DNA from: Paenibacillus vietnamensis
GTDB lineage: Bacteria > Bacillota > Bacilli > Paenibacillales > Paenibacillaceae
Direction of reading: 5' to 3'
Assembly (NCBI RefSeq): GCF_020169515.1
Contig: NZ_JAHMHW010000001.1
Span: 992,001-1,056,000, forward strand
Length of the DNA stretch: 64,000 nt
Each line of letters opens with the position of its first letter. Position 1 is the stretch's first letter. A program made the translations under genes and the position numbers. This document shows, in pieces, positions 1 through 9,560 of this stretch. Below the pieces are notes generated by a model that was not told the origin of the DNA, did no database searches, and saw only the letters and a list, made by a program, of their open reading frames with translations.

Positions 1-290
1 TTCGCTGCCGGTTTTATTAAGCGTTAAGTTATCCTTTAGAAGACTAATTGCATAAATGAAGTTCAATTATTCAATTATGATAATGTTATAAATCAAATTA
101 ACTTATTTTTTAAAGGGGAGAAAAGAAATAGAGGATTGATAATGATATATAATGTGACACGTTATAAGCAAAACCTTGGTGCATAAGGGATTAACCCGAT
201 CATAGGACATATGTACAAAATACGAGTTTTGTGAAGAAGTAGTATAGTAAACAATAATAACCTGACTCGCCGATCGATTTTTCACTTATT
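1..290. other. no gene recognised
   Basis: AT-rich stretch at the window edge. Only short open frames without convincing ribosome sites or family motifs are present. It probably holds the 3' flank of a gene lying outside the window. Nothing else can be supported. Confidence 0.5.
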
Positions 291-293
291 TTA

Positions 294-339
294 AAAAGAA
301 CCAAATTCATTTCCTTCCGGATCAGAATTTGGTTCTTTT
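294..339 (-). terminator. terminator of the YebC-family gene
   Basis: A 15-bp perfect inverted repeat (arms 294-308 and 325-339, core GAACCAAATTC / GAATTTGGTTC) closes a 16-base loop and is followed by T-rich sequence on the minus strand. The arms begin and end with A4/T4, so it could stop transcription from either side. It lies 30 bases past the stop of the YebC-family gene. Confidence 0.85.
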
Positions 340-370
340 CATTATTTACACTTCAATTCATAAACATCAA

Positions 371-1090
371 TTACTCTTCAAATTCCACGTTATGATAAAC
401 CTGCTGAACATCTTCAAGATCTTCAAGCGCGTCGATCAGCTTCTCAAACTGCGCTATGGATTCTTCTGGAAGCGTCACGTAGTTTTGCGCCAGCATCGTC
501 AGCTCGGCTACCGTAAATTCGGTGATGCCGACTTGTTTGAATGCTTCCTGCACAGCATGGAATTGATCCGGCTCCGCATACACCATAACGGTTTCGTCTT
601 CTTCAAGCACGTCTTTGACGTCCACGTCGGCCTCCAGCAAAATTTCGATAACTTCGTCAACCGTTTTGCCGCTGACGCCGATAACGGCCGTTGAATCGAA
701 CATGTATGCGACCGAGCCGCTGACGCCCATGTTGCCGCCGTTTTTGTTGAATACCGAACGGACGGCTGGAGCCGTACGATTCACGTTATTTGTAAGAGCA
801 TCGACAATGACCATGGAGCCGTTCGGGCCAAAGCCTTCGTAGCGGAGCTCCTCGTATATTTCATCGGCGCTGCCTTTTGCTTTGTCCAGCGCGCGGTCGA
901 TGATCGCTTTCGGAACGTTATAGGTTTTAGCGCGTTCCAGTACGACCTTCAGAGCGCGGTTCGATTCAGGATCCGGCTCGCCCTTCTTGGCTGCCACGTA
1001 AATTTCAACGCCGAATTTGGCATAAATCCGGCTCGTATTGGCATCCTTCGATGCCTTCTTTTCTTTAATGTTATTCCACTTGCGACCCAT
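371..1090 (-). CDS. yeeI: YebC/PmpR family protein (YeeI-like)
   Basis: 239 residues covering the full YebC/TACO1 family length, starting with the hallmark [13 protein letters not shown] and containing the conserved YEGFGPNG and NNVNRTA segments. The MGRKWNNI start matches the B. subtilis YeeI branch rather than YrbC (MAGHSKW type). Family members are cytoplasmic; YebC-type proteins have been described as DNA-binding regulators and, more recently, as factors that help ribosomes through proline-rich stretches. Which role applies here cannot be read from sequence. A TATAAT-like -10 (minus strand, 1125-1130) lies just upstream, and the gene appears monocistronic with its own terminator. Confidence 0.93.
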   Translation of the reverse strand: MGRKWNNIKEKKASKDANTSRIYAKFGVEIYVAAKKGEPDPESNRALKVVLERAKTYNVPKAIIDRALDKAKGSADEIYEELRYEGFGPNGSMVIVDALTNNVNRTAPAVRSVFNKNGGNMGVSGSVAYMFDSTAVIGVSGKTVDEVIEILLEADVDVKDVLEEDETVMVYAEPDQFHAVQEAFKQVGITEFTVAELTMLAQNYVTLPEESIAQFEKLIDALEDLEDVQQVYHNVEFEE

Positions 1091-1189
1091 GCTGTTCCCA
1101 CTTTCCTATTTTTTTCTTCCCCCCATTATAACTTATTTTTGACCATTTGGACTAGCCGTCCACCTGCAATCGTCTAATCTCCCGACATG

Positions 1190-1951
1190 TTATAGCTGTA
1201 ACCGCACCGTAACCGGATAATGATCGGACGGATAACGGCCGTTGTACATCGTCCTGTCTACGTGCACCGCTTCCATGCGAACATTTGGGGAAGTGAAAAT
1301 ATAATCGATCGGCTCTCCCTCATTGCCGCCCAAAAATCCATGGTACGTACAGCCGATGTCCGTTTCCGTTGAAACCGAATAGGCATCCACAAGTCCAGAC
1401 TGCTTAAGAATGCCGTTCACCTCGCTCGCCGGCCCGTCATTAAAATCTCCCGTAAGCACTACCGGCAGTCCGCCTCCCATGCTTGTCATCCGTCCTGCAA
1501 CCAGCCGGATCCCCTTCGTTCTTGCTTCCCCGCTAATATGATCGAGATGAGTGTTGAATACGTAAAATTCCTTTCCGCCCTGCTCCTGCAGCTTCACCCA
1601 GGTGCAAATTCGCGGACAATTGGAGCTCCAACTTTTATATCCTAGCTTCTCGGGCTTTTCAGATAGCCCGAAGGTGCCAAACTCTAAACCGGCCAACAGG
1701 CTCCGGCGATAAAAGATTGCGCAATGCTCGCCTTCGCGGCCGCCTTCCCGCCCCTCTCCCAGCCATTCGAATTCGGGTAATAAGCTTTCCAATTTTCGGA
1801 GCATTTCAAAGGTGCCTTCCTGTGTGCAAACGATCGCGGCGCCCGAGGCTACTATCGCCTGAGCCGCTTCCGCCGCGCGATACGGCCAAGCATTCGGTCC
1901 GTCCTGCAGCACATCTACCCGCAAATTGAAGCTCATAATGGCCAGTTCCAC
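1190..1951 (-). CDS. endonuclease/exonuclease/phosphatase family protein
   Basis: 253 residues with the complete EEP (DNase I-like) fold signature: Asn9 in SFNLR, Glu45 in TQEG, NTHLDH, TGDFND, and the C-terminal SDHYPV. These are the Mg2+-binding and catalytic residues of the superfamily. There is no signal peptide, so it should act in the cytoplasm on a phosphodiester or phosphomonoester; the substrate (nucleic acid, sphingomyelin-like lipid, inositol phosphate) cannot be decided. The start is GTG, chosen because GGCGGGG sits 6-7 bases upstream; an internal ATG (MSFNLR) is the alternative. It ends the run of minus-strand genes that starts with the secreted protein upstream. Confidence 0.85.
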   Translation of the reverse strand: MELAIMSFNLRVDVLQDGPNAWPYRAAEAAQAIVASGAAIVCTQEGTFEMLRKLESLLPEFEWLGEGREGGREGEHCAIFYRRSLLAGLEFGTFGLSEKPEKLGYKSWSSNCPRICTWVKLQEQGGKEFYVFNTHLDHISGEARTKGIRLVAGRMTSMGGGLPVVLTGDFNDGPASEVNGILKQSGLVDAYSVSTETDIGCTYHGFLGGNEGEPIDYIFTSPNVRMEAVHVDRTMYNGRYPSDHYPVTVRLQL

Positions 1952-1973
1952 GAAATCCCCGCCTTTGTTTTAG

Positions 1974-4900
1974 TTACGAAATACCCACAGCGTCCACAAG
2001 CCGGGTCAGAATTTGCGCTTGCTCGTTTGTCATTTTTTTGCCGGCGTATGCCTGTACCTGCTGCTTGAACACTTTGACCAGACTCTCTTTCACCTGAAGG
2101 TTTCCGTTTTCCTCTGCTTTTTGGGCAAGCAGCAGGTTACTGCACAGCGCCTTACCGATCCCGGGATGCTCTTCAGTAAATTCGCTTGCAAGCGCACACA
2201 TCCCTTCATACGTGACCCGAATTTCGTATTCCATTTCTGACGTAACCGAATTGCCTGCAATATCCGAAGCCGTTACTGAAATGGTATGGGCTCCCGGCTC
2301 CAGGCTATAGGCCGGCCCGCTGACCAACGGCTTCGCACAGGTGTCTCCGGTCAGGCCGGAGAGGCTATCGGAAGCGTTGCACCCGATAAGCACGTCCTGC
2401 TCGACCGAGTAGACCGTCTCACCCGTAAACTGAACGACCGGAACGGTTTTATCGAGACGAATCTGGATCTCCTTGCTCGTCTCCTTGATTCCGTATGCGC
2501 TGACGCCAGCGTACTTCACGCTTGTGACTCCTTCCCTGGCGACAGGTATTTGGACCGACTTTCCTTTCGCCGAGGTTTCCTCGATGGTCACGGCGCCTTC
2601 CGCGGCATACGTGATCGAAGCGGCGGTTTCCGATGTAATCGTCAGAACGGCGTCCTGATTAATCCAGCCGTCCACATTCGGTGCTGGGCTTAAGGATGCG
2701 CTGGAAACCGGCGGCCGCATGTCCTTCATGCTGACGTAGAAGTCGTCGTAATAAGCAGAAGACATATTGTACCGGCTCGTCACTGCAATAAGCCTCGCGT
2801 ATGCGGCCCCTGCCGGCGCTTTTCCTTTTAGTGAAACTTTCTGCCACTGGGCAAGCCTGGACTCATCCAGATGGATTTCCAAGGTCGAAATCGTTGCGTT
2901 TTTATCATCAAAAAACCGGAACATGAAGCCCGGCTGGCCGGATTCAATATACACGTTAACGCCCGCTTCATAATCTTCGCCCGGTTTAATTGGCAGCTTA
3001 TCGCTTTGCAAGGCAACGGAAGCGGTTCTCAGCTTATCCGTCATTTTCAGGCTCCTGCTTCCCGATAAGCTGCGGCTGTCGCTTACCTCATAATAATAGT
3101 CGATTCCGGTTGCAAACAAGGAAGTCCAGCCAGGCACCGCGCTGCCTGTCGAGGGATCCTCAAAGCCGGAATTTGCTACCGGTACCGGAATGCCCGGCGG
3201 TTCCTCGACGATTTCCCCGTCCACCTCCATGCGATACAGAATTGTATTCGTAGCTTGATCCGTAAAATAAAGCTGGCCGTCCATCCCCAGATCGAAGCGA
3301 GACGTATCGGCGAGCGTGCGGAAATCCAGCGTTTCCGGATCGATCACGGTTAATTTGTTATTGAATAAGACGTACAGCAGACCGTCCTCGGACCACCGCA
3401 GCGGATGATGCGCCCACTGGCTGAAATTCAGCTTCGGATAAATCTTTTTGCTCTTAACAATCTCATACGTATCCGGATCGATAGCAAAAATAAATTCGTA
3501 TGAAGCCCCCCAAACGAGTCCGTCAGGTCCGATCGACAAATCGCCTATATAAATCGGCTTTTCCAGCCCAGGGATTCGAAGCGGAAACTCAGCTATTTTC
3601 TTCTCGGTTTCGGTATCCCAAACGAAAATTTTCGCTTCCTCCTCCGTCGGTTCGGAGCCAAGTCCGCCGCGAATCGTGGTGGAGCCAAACAGCTTGCCGT
3701 CCAGTAACGCTGTGCTTAGCACGCTTTGGTTGTCGACAACGTTACGATGAACGTCTAAGCTTCCGGTGGCCAGATCGTAAACTGTCAACGATCCGCCTAA
3801 CGTGCCGTAACCGGAAATGGTGGAAATATACAGCTTGCCACGTCCTCCGGTCATGTTGACCAGTCTCTCCTGGTCGTTACCGAGTACGGCAAGCCGCTTT
3901 GGATTGTCAGATCCCGGTTCAGCTGCCAAGTCATACTCGTATAAGCCGCCTTCCGGGTATACGCCCAAATAAACTTTGGTACCGACCGTATATACGCTGT
4001 CTGCCTGGCCGATGCTGAAAGGCTTTGCCGTATTATTCGTCAGATCCACGAGGGAAGAACGTGCCTGTGAGCCTGTCGTGATGAGCTGCGTAGGACTTAC
4101 GCTTGCAAGCCGATTTACTACACCCGGCAGTCCCGGAATGACCGGAGGCAGTAAATGTACCTGCTTCGTCTCGATATTCATAATCGTGACCCCGCCGTCG
4201 TATCGGACGGTCACCAGCGATTTGCCCGGCAGCTCGGGATGGTTCGGAAATTCGGCCCAATCCGCGCCGCGAAAGCCGCTTGTGTACTCCATGCCGGTCA
4301 GCTCCACCTCGTGCGTCGTCAAATCGAAGGTCTTCAGCTTTTTGTCCGACATAAAATACAGCTTGCCATCAAGCGAGTCTGCGGCATGCAGCCCCGTTAC
4401 ATTGTCCAGCACGACATCCAGCCAGGCCTCCGTCCGGGTATCGTAAATGAAGGCTTCCCCTGGGATGCCGCTCCCGTCCGTATAACGGGCCAGCAAATAC
4501 CGGTCGTCGATCGTGCTCAGGTCATAAACCGTGTCCTCCTTGACCGTGAGCAAAGCGGCGATGTCCGTTTTTTCGCCTGTTTCGACATTGAGCTTCACGA
4601 TTTGCTTATGTGCGGTACCCGCATAGATATGACCGCCCTGATACGCGATCGAACGAACGTATTCCTGATCCAGCTGCCCGATCATGCGGCCGTAATCTCT
4701 CGTCTCCCCGGTAACCGGATCGTAACGGTACACCTTGCCTCCGGGATAAGTGCCGACGTAGACGCGTCCCTGTTCGTCCGTCGTGATGCTGTTTGGAACG
4801 GACTGCCCGTCGAATTGGGCCGCTTGGGTCGGCACATGCGTAACCGGCGAGTAACTCCACAGCCGCGCTCCCCCTCCGTCAGCTGCAAGAAATAAAGTGC

Positions 4901-5231
4901 CGTCCGGCGCCACCGTATGAGCCCAAGAGCTTTCCGACGGAGCGATCGGAATGCTGCGCAGCAGCTTATAATCCTCCAGATCGATGACATTGAGATGGCC
5001 CGGTTTTCCCTTGCTAGTCGCATAAAGCACATTCCGGCCGTCTTCTCTGCCAAGCGTACCGTTAAAGACGGCAACCGTATAGTTATTCGGAATGAGAAGC
5101 TCCTCGGGCGTGCCGAATGTCTTCTGGGAAAGCCGCCCGGTGTCTGCCGAAGCAGCCGGAGCTCCCAGGCCGGAAAGCAAGAGGATGGCGCAAAGCATAA
5201 TCGAGAATACACGACATTTTCTAATATTCAT
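1974..5231 (-). CDS. large secreted beta-propeller protein with CBM-like, Ig-like and FIMAH domains
   Basis: 1085 residues. The Sec signal peptide runs to about residue 29 (hydrophobic core IMLCAILLLSGL, then ASA). Residues about 40-690 are repeated beta strands of PQQ/NHL propeller type (repeats such as YVGTYPGGKVYRYDPVTGE and LYVLFNNKLTVIDPETLDF). About 690-845 resembles a CBM4/9-type jelly roll (NSGFEDPSTGSAVPGW). About 850-1000 is Ig-like/OmpL47-like (SASDIAGNSV). The last ~75 residues look like the FIMAH domain seen at the C-terminus of Bacillales surface proteins. No LPXTG or SLH motif is visible, so wall attachment is unexplained. AAGGAGG precedes the ATG. It follows the ABC importer/dehydrogenase operon and may bind or present the imported glycan; that is inference. 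Confidence 0.75.
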   Translation of the reverse strand: MNIRKCRVFSIMLCAILLLSGLGAPAASADTGRLSQKTFGTPEELLIPNNYTVAVFNGTLGREDGRNVLYATSKGKPGHLNVIDLEDYKLLRSIPIAPSESSWAHTVAPDGTLFLAADGGGARLWSYSPVTHVPTQAAQFDGQSVPNSITTDEQGRVYVGTYPGGKVYRYDPVTGETRDYGRMIGQLDQEYVRSIAYQGGHIYAGTAHKQIVKLNVETGEKTDIAALLTVKEDTVYDLSTIDDRYLLARYTDGSGIPGEAFIYDTRTEAWLDVVLDNVTGLHAADSLDGKLYFMSDKKLKTFDLTTHEVELTGMEYTSGFRGADWAEFPNHPELPGKSLVTVRYDGGVTIMNIETKQVHLLPPVIPGLPGVVNRLASVSPTQLITTGSQARSSLVDLTNNTAKPFSIGQADSVYTVGTKVYLGVYPEGGLYEYDLAAEPGSDNPKRLAVLGNDQERLVNMTGGRGKLYISTISGYGTLGGSLTVYDLATGSLDVHRNVVDNQSVLSTALLDGKLFGSTTIRGGLGSEPTEEEAKIFVWDTETEKKIAEFPLRIPGLEKPIYIGDLSIGPDGLVWGASYEFIFAIDPDTYEIVKSKKIYPKLNFSQWAHHPLRWSEDGLLYVLFNNKLTVIDPETLDFRTLADTSRFDLGMDGQLYFTDQATNTILYRMEVDGEIVEEPPGIPVPVANSGFEDPSTGSAVPGWTSLFATGIDYYYEVSDSRSLSGSRSLKMTDKLRTASVALQSDKLPIKPGEDYEAGVNVYIESGQPGFMFRFFDDKNATISTLEIHLDESRLAQWQKVSLKGKAPAGAAYARLIAVTSRYNMSSAYYDDFYVSMKDMRPPVSSASLSPAPNVDGWINQDAVLTITSETAASITYAAEGAVTIEETSAKGKSVQIPVAREGVTSVKYAGVSAYGIKETSKEIQIRLDKTVPVVQFTGETVYSVEQDVLIGCNASDSLSGLTGDTCAKPLVSGPAYSLEPGAHTISVTASDIAGNSVTSEMEYEIRVTYEGMCALASEFTEEHPGIGKALCSNLLLAQKAEENGNLQVKESLVKVFKQQVQAYAGKKMTNEQAQILTRLVDAVGIS

Positions 5232-5378
5232 GAAACAGCCTCCTTCATTCTCATCTCATTACACTTCATGGCAGGATGGTTTCTTTAGAGGATTCAATTC
5301 AATTTTATGTCATGTCTCTTAGTTGTCTTTAAATAAGTGGATCCGTATCATCTGCGAATGGGATCCCCGGGAAATGTC

Positions 5379-6380
5379 TCATGTGCCGTACCGAAGGAGC
5401 GTTCCCATAACATCTTTCGAGGCTTCGTAGCTGCCGTACGCCGCCTCCGCCTGCTCGAACGGCACGATATTCGTGATAAGCGGCCGTATCTCGATCCGCC
5501 GTTCGGCAAGCAAACGAACGTACTCTCCGATATTCCTTCCCTCGGTCCATCGCACATGGGCGATCGGATAATCGCGGTTATCCCTTTCGTAGCTGGAATC
5601 GTACCGGCCCGGCCCGCCGGCGCGGGAAATGAGCACCTGCGCTTCCTTGGCGAACATCAGCCCGCGGGAAAATGAGGTTGTCATATCGCCGACAATCACG
5701 ATGTTCCCCCGGTCGCGGATCCAGCCAAGCGACTGGTTGATCAGCTCCTCCCCGGGTCCTCCCGCGCACAGAAGGACGCTGTCCGCGCCATAACCGCCGG
5801 TCGCCTCCCGCATATGCTCCTCCATGAGCTCCAGGCTAGCGAACGAGCTGATCTTGCCCGGCCTATTAAGCAGCTCCGCTCGGCCGGCCGACAAATCGAG
5901 GCCGATCACGCGGAACGCCGCCGCTGAGGCGATTTGGCCGATCATCTGTCCGAGGATGCCGAGCCCGACGACGACCGCCGATTCGCCGAAACGGAGCTCC
6001 GCCGTCCGCAGCGCGTGGATCGCGATTGCTCCCAAGCCAGCGAAAGCGGCCTCCTCCGGCGACACATGATCGGGAACGGGCGCCGTCAAGTTGCACGGAA
6101 CGGTCAGCATTTCCGCATGCTTGACGTAGGGCGCCCCGTAGCATGCGACGCGCTGGCCGGCCGTTATGCCGGCAACTCCCTCGCCCAGCTGCTCGACGAT
6201 CCCGACCGCGCTATACCCCAGTATTACCTGCTGATCCGAAGTCCGCCTGAGGAAGGACAGCTCGGTACCCGGGCTGATTGCCGAATATTCGGTGCGGATA
6301 AGCACATGCCCTGGCGGCGGCGCCGTTATTTCGATCTCCGTAATGCCGATCTTGCCTTTGTATGCCGACACAGCTTTCAT
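5379..6380 (-). CDS. zinc-type alcohol dehydrogenase-like (MDR) oxidoreductase
   Basis: 333 residues of the medium-chain dehydrogenase/reductase fold: GroES-like N-terminal half (residues 1-130, with EYSAISPGTELSFLRR) and a Rossmann domain with AVVVGLGILGQMIGQ near 137-151. The structural-zinc cysteine cluster of classical alcohol dehydrogenases is absent, and the usual catalytic Cys is replaced in the SPGTE segment, as in the BchC/sugar dehydrogenase-like branch often found beside Gfo/Idh/MocA genes. GAGGAGG precedes the ATG. It lies 16 bases after the AraC-type sensor gene on the same strand and is probably cotranscribed with the importer. Oxidation of an imported sugar or polyol is the likely role; the substrate is unknown. 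Confidence 0.8.
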   Translation of the reverse strand: MKAVSAYKGKIGITEIEITAPPPGHVLIRTEYSAISPGTELSFLRRTSDQQVILGYSAVGIVEQLGEGVAGITAGQRVACYGAPYVKHAEMLTVPCNLTAPVPDHVSPEEAAFAGLGAIAIHALRTAELRFGESAVVVGLGILGQMIGQIASAAAFRVIGLDLSAGRAELLNRPGKISSFASLELMEEHMREATGGYGADSVLLCAGGPGEELINQSLGWIRDRGNIVIVGDMTTSFSRGLMFAKEAQVLISRAGGPGRYDSSYERDNRDYPIAHVRWTEGRNIGEYVRLLAERRIEIRPLITNIVPFEQAEAAYGSYEASKDVMGTLLRYGT

Positions 6381-6396
6381 GAACGGTACCTCCTCT

Positions 6397-8646
6397 TCAC
6401 TCGATGGCTTTCTTGCGGTATTCGCTCGGCGAAATTCCGCAATATTTTTTAAAGGTGGTCGTAAAGGTAGACGAATTCATATATCCCGTCTTCTCCCCGA
6501 TTTCCGCTACGTTCAGGTCGGTATGCTTCAAAAATTCCCTGGCATGCGACAGCCTGACTTTATTGAGATATTCGACATAGCCGACGCCAAACGTTTTTTT
6601 GAAATAATTCGAAAAATATTTCGGGCTTGTGCCCAGCACCTCAGCCATATGGTCCAAATACAAATTTTCCATGTAATGCAGCTCGATATATTGCGAGATA
6701 AAGGCGGGATTCAGCTTGCTTTTCTGCCCGTGGCCGCGTTTCTCAGCCATATAATGAACGGCGTCGGACAGCGCGACCCGAATATCCTCATCATGAAAAG
6801 CCATCTCCAGCCGTCTGTAAAACTCCCTTTCCGCCTGACCGAACTCCTTGCTCTCGGCGGAGCCATCTCCTGTCTGCTTCAGCAAATGGATCAATATGCT
6901 TTTGGCAATATGAACGAGCTGATGATGATGGACATTCCGTTCCGCGTTTTCCCGGATCATCTCGTTTACGATTTGCAAGCTTTCGTCCGTTTTGCCGCTT
7001 AACAGGAAATTGGACAGCTTCTCGATTTTCTCGAATGGAAAATACACGTCCGAAACGTACCGGATGCATTCCGCATCGATGACGTGACCAGCCTGCTTTA
7101 CGTTCCGGTAGTCCATGGCATGCCTTATCTCCCGGTAGGACGCCTGGATATTGCCTATCTTCGAATCGTACCGCCTGCTTGCGTACGTTCTGAACGTGAA
7201 TCCGTTAAGCCCGCGTCCCGCCGCCTGCTTGGCGACTGCTTCCAATCCGACCAGCACCGCGTTGCGGTCAGCGGGATTCTTCATGCCGATCATGGCCAAA
7301 AACAGCATGTGACCCGAATGGTACGGGACGGTTTGCTCGAACCGCTGAGCAAGCTCTGCCTGCAGCCAAGCCGTCATGTCCTCAACCCTCCAATCCGCGG
7401 CTTCATCATCGTCAATCGGAACAAAATGGAATCCGGCCATCATGAAGTGCCGTTCCTGAAAAAAATGCGGGTAATACTTTTGCATCTGCAGCTCATATTC
7501 CCGGGAATGAGACAGCTCATCCAGCGACTGGAGAAATACGCCTCTGCGCATTTCATTGTCGACGTAATCCATTTGTTTGAGCAGAGCCTCGTTCTCCGAT
7601 TGGACTTTTACGATTCCGCTGTAAATTTTCCGGAAATCATTGCCCTTAACCGCGCTCCCCCCAAGCAGCTTGAGAATGTCACGAACCGGCCGATACAAAT
7701 AAACGCTTAGCAAAGCGGACAGGAGAATGGCGCTTATAATGGCGCTCACCATAATCATGCGGCTGGCATCCGTGACGGAGCCGATATTTTGAAATTGGTA
7801 AGGCACCTTATCGATGTAAATAAAGTCGTTATAATCCGATTTATAAAAATTGTATTCGAAGTTTTCCTGCGTAACCGACGCTTCCTGCGACGTGTCGAAG
7901 TATACGTCGTTCAGAAGCTCCAACAAGTCCCAGTCCTTCTCGGTGCTCAATATAATGTTACGGCTGGCATCAAGCACGATCAGCGATGCGCCTGGAATAA
8001 GAGCTTTGAGATTGACCTGCTTCTGCAGCTTTTCCACATCGAGCAGAATCATGACGTTTTTGTCGGACAGCCGGACCTTATTGCCGTCCATGGCCACCAT
8101 CAGCCGCCTGCTGCCTTTAGCCGATCCGTCGCCGGCGACCGAATACTGCTCCGCAGGAAACATCGTGAACGTATGCTTGGACCTGGCGAACGTCTTCCAA
8201 TAATCGGCCGTGTGAAGGCTATGCTTATATTTCTGGCTAAACAGGACGCTCAGATCGCTTGTTCCCTTTGAGGTTATCGCCAGATCGGCTCCGTCGAAAA
8301 AAACAATAACTTCCTCTATGAAATCGATGGATGAAACCAGGGAAGACAAGCTGTCCTGAAGCATATACACCTTGGCCATGTCGAGATCCCCATCACCGCG
8401 AGGCACGATGTTATCGTAGGGCAAGCCGTGAATAGCGAAAATGAGATTATTGACCGTTGCGAACTGGCTGTCGAAAGACTGGATGATGTTTTTGACCGCC
8501 AGCCGGTTATTTTGTGTGACCTTCTCATAGATGCCGGAAATCGAATTTTGATAGACAACGAAGTTGGATACAAACATGATGACGATGACGAGCAGCAGCG
8601 AGAAAAAAATTTGCAGCAGCCCGCGATTCGCGATTAACCGATTCAT
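6397..8646 (-). CDS. AraC-type transcriptional regulator with extracellular sensor domain
   Basis: 749 residues. TM1 lies near 9-30 (LLQIFFSLLLVIVIMFVSNF) and TM2 near 300-320 (IMVSAIISAILLSALLSVYL), flanking a ~270-residue extracytoplasmic sensor of Cache type. A linker follows, and two AraC helix-turn-helix motifs occupy the last 100 residues (HMAEVLGTSPKYFSNYFKKT and VAEIGEKTGYMNSSTFTTTF). This architecture, with DNA binding at the C-terminus of a membrane receptor, is typical of Paenibacillus sugar-importer loci. An in-frame extension to 8946 would run into the permease gene; the ATG at 8646 is preferred because GAGGTGA precedes it. Its position inside the importer operon suggests it senses the transported ligand and controls this operon. 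Confidence 0.88.
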   Translation of the reverse strand: MNRLIANRGLLQIFFSLLLVIVIMFVSNFVVYQNSISGIYEKVTQNNRLAVKNIIQSFDSQFATVNNLIFAIHGLPYDNIVPRGDGDLDMAKVYMLQDSLSSLVSSIDFIEEVIVFFDGADLAITSKGTSDLSVLFSQKYKHSLHTADYWKTFARSKHTFTMFPAEQYSVAGDGSAKGSRRLMVAMDGNKVRLSDKNVMILLDVEKLQKQVNLKALIPGASLIVLDASRNIILSTEKDWDLLELLNDVYFDTSQEASVTQENFEYNFYKSDYNDFIYIDKVPYQFQNIGSVTDASRMIMVSAIISAILLSALLSVYLYRPVRDILKLLGGSAVKGNDFRKIYSGIVKVQSENEALLKQMDYVDNEMRRGVFLQSLDELSHSREYELQMQKYYPHFFQERHFMMAGFHFVPIDDDEAADWRVEDMTAWLQAELAQRFEQTVPYHSGHMLFLAMIGMKNPADRNAVLVGLEAVAKQAAGRGLNGFTFRTYASRRYDSKIGNIQASYREIRHAMDYRNVKQAGHVIDAECIRYVSDVYFPFEKIEKLSNFLLSGKTDESLQIVNEMIRENAERNVHHHQLVHIAKSILIHLLKQTGDGSAESKEFGQAEREFYRRLEMAFHDEDIRVALSDAVHYMAEKRGHGQKSKLNPAFISQYIELHYMENLYLDHMAEVLGTSPKYFSNYFKKTFGVGYVEYLNKVRLSHAREFLKHTDLNVAEIGEKTGYMNSSTFTTTFKKYCGISPSEYRKKAIE

Positions 8647-8696
8647 AGGCGTCACCTCACAGGATGTCATCCAACTTATATTCCACGCCCATCCAC

Positions 8697-9560
8697 TTAA
8701 CCCTTTTCCGAGCCAAGCATAACTCCCTTCGCAAAATATTTTTGAGCAAACGGATAAATAAGGAGCACGGGGATCATAGACAGCACGATCGTTGCGTTTT
8801 TCATCGCTTGCGGCGCCAAGGCGGCACGGTCGACAAGCCCTGCGTCGTTCTCCGTGTTGTAAATGAGCATATCTCTTAGCACAACCTGGAGAGGATACAT
8901 ATCCTTGTCGCTTAAGTAGATCAAAGGCAGAAAGAAGCTGTTCCAATGCCCCATGAAATAGAACAGTCCGATGGAGGCCAGAGCCGGCTTGGACAGCGGA
9001 ATTACGATGTTGAACAAAATCCGGTATTCCGATGCTCCGTCAATCAGCGCCGCCTCGCGGATTTGACCGGACATGTTCTCGTAAAAGCTTTTTAAAATAA
9101 TGAGCTCCATCGTCCAGATCGCATTCGGCAGTACGAGCGCCCAGACGGAATCAATCAGCCCAAGCTGCTGCACAACCATATACGTCGGAATGATTCCCGC
9201 GTTGAAGAACATGGTCATGACGATCGCCAGCATAAAAAACCTTCGGCCGAAAAAGGTACGCTGAGACAATGGATATGCCGCAACAGCGGTAAACAACAGG
9301 TTAATGAACGTTCCTAAAGCAGTGTAATAGACCGAATTCAAGTAGGCTCTTGGAATTTTTTCGTTTTTCATCACCTCCGCGTAGGCGTCCAGATTGATTC
9401 CTTTCGGAAGCAGCAATACTTTCCCCTGGATGACGGAGGCCGTGTCGCTCAGCGAAACCGCCGTAATATAAACGACCGGGTAAAGCGTAGCGACGGCTGC
9501 GCAGATGAGCAGCAGCGTATTCGCGATGCCGAATAAAGATAGTTTGCTCTCCCCTACCAT
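8697..9560 (-). CDS. carbohydrate ABC transporter permease (LplC/YtcP type)
   Basis: 287 residues with about six membrane helices and the binding-protein-dependent permease EAA loop (EAALIDGASEYRILFNIVIPLSKPAL, around 190). N-terminal TLYPVVYITAVSLS is typical of the MalG/LplC branch. The ATG overlaps the stop of the upstream permease by 7 bases (GGAGG lies upstream), implying translational coupling. Together with the next permease and the lipoprotein it forms an importer for an oligosaccharide-like ligand; the ATPase is not in this locus, and such Paenibacillus systems usually share MsmX-type ATPases. Confidence 0.9.
   Translation of the reverse strand: MVGESKLSLFGIANTLLLICAAVATLYPVVYITAVSLSDTASVIQGKVLLLPKGINLDAYAEVMKNEKIPRAYLNSVYYTALGTFINLLFTAVAAYPLSQRTFFGRRFFMLAIVMTMFFNAGIIPTYMVVQQLGLIDSVWALVLPNAIWTMELIILKSFYENMSGQIREAALIDGASEYRILFNIVIPLSKPALASIGLFYFMGHWNSFFLPLIYLSDKDMYPLQVVLRDMLIYNTENDAGLVDRAALAPQAMKNATIVLSMIPVLLIYPFAQKYFAKGVMLGSEKG

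Noticed and set aside
103..285. 60-residue frame at the left edge
   Set aside because: AT-rich region without ribosome site or protein-like composition.
8647..8946. N-terminal extension of the AraC-type sensor by 100 residues
   Set aside because: It would overlap the permease coding end by about 250 bases, has a different codon pattern, and the ATG at 8646 has a proper GAGGTGA site.
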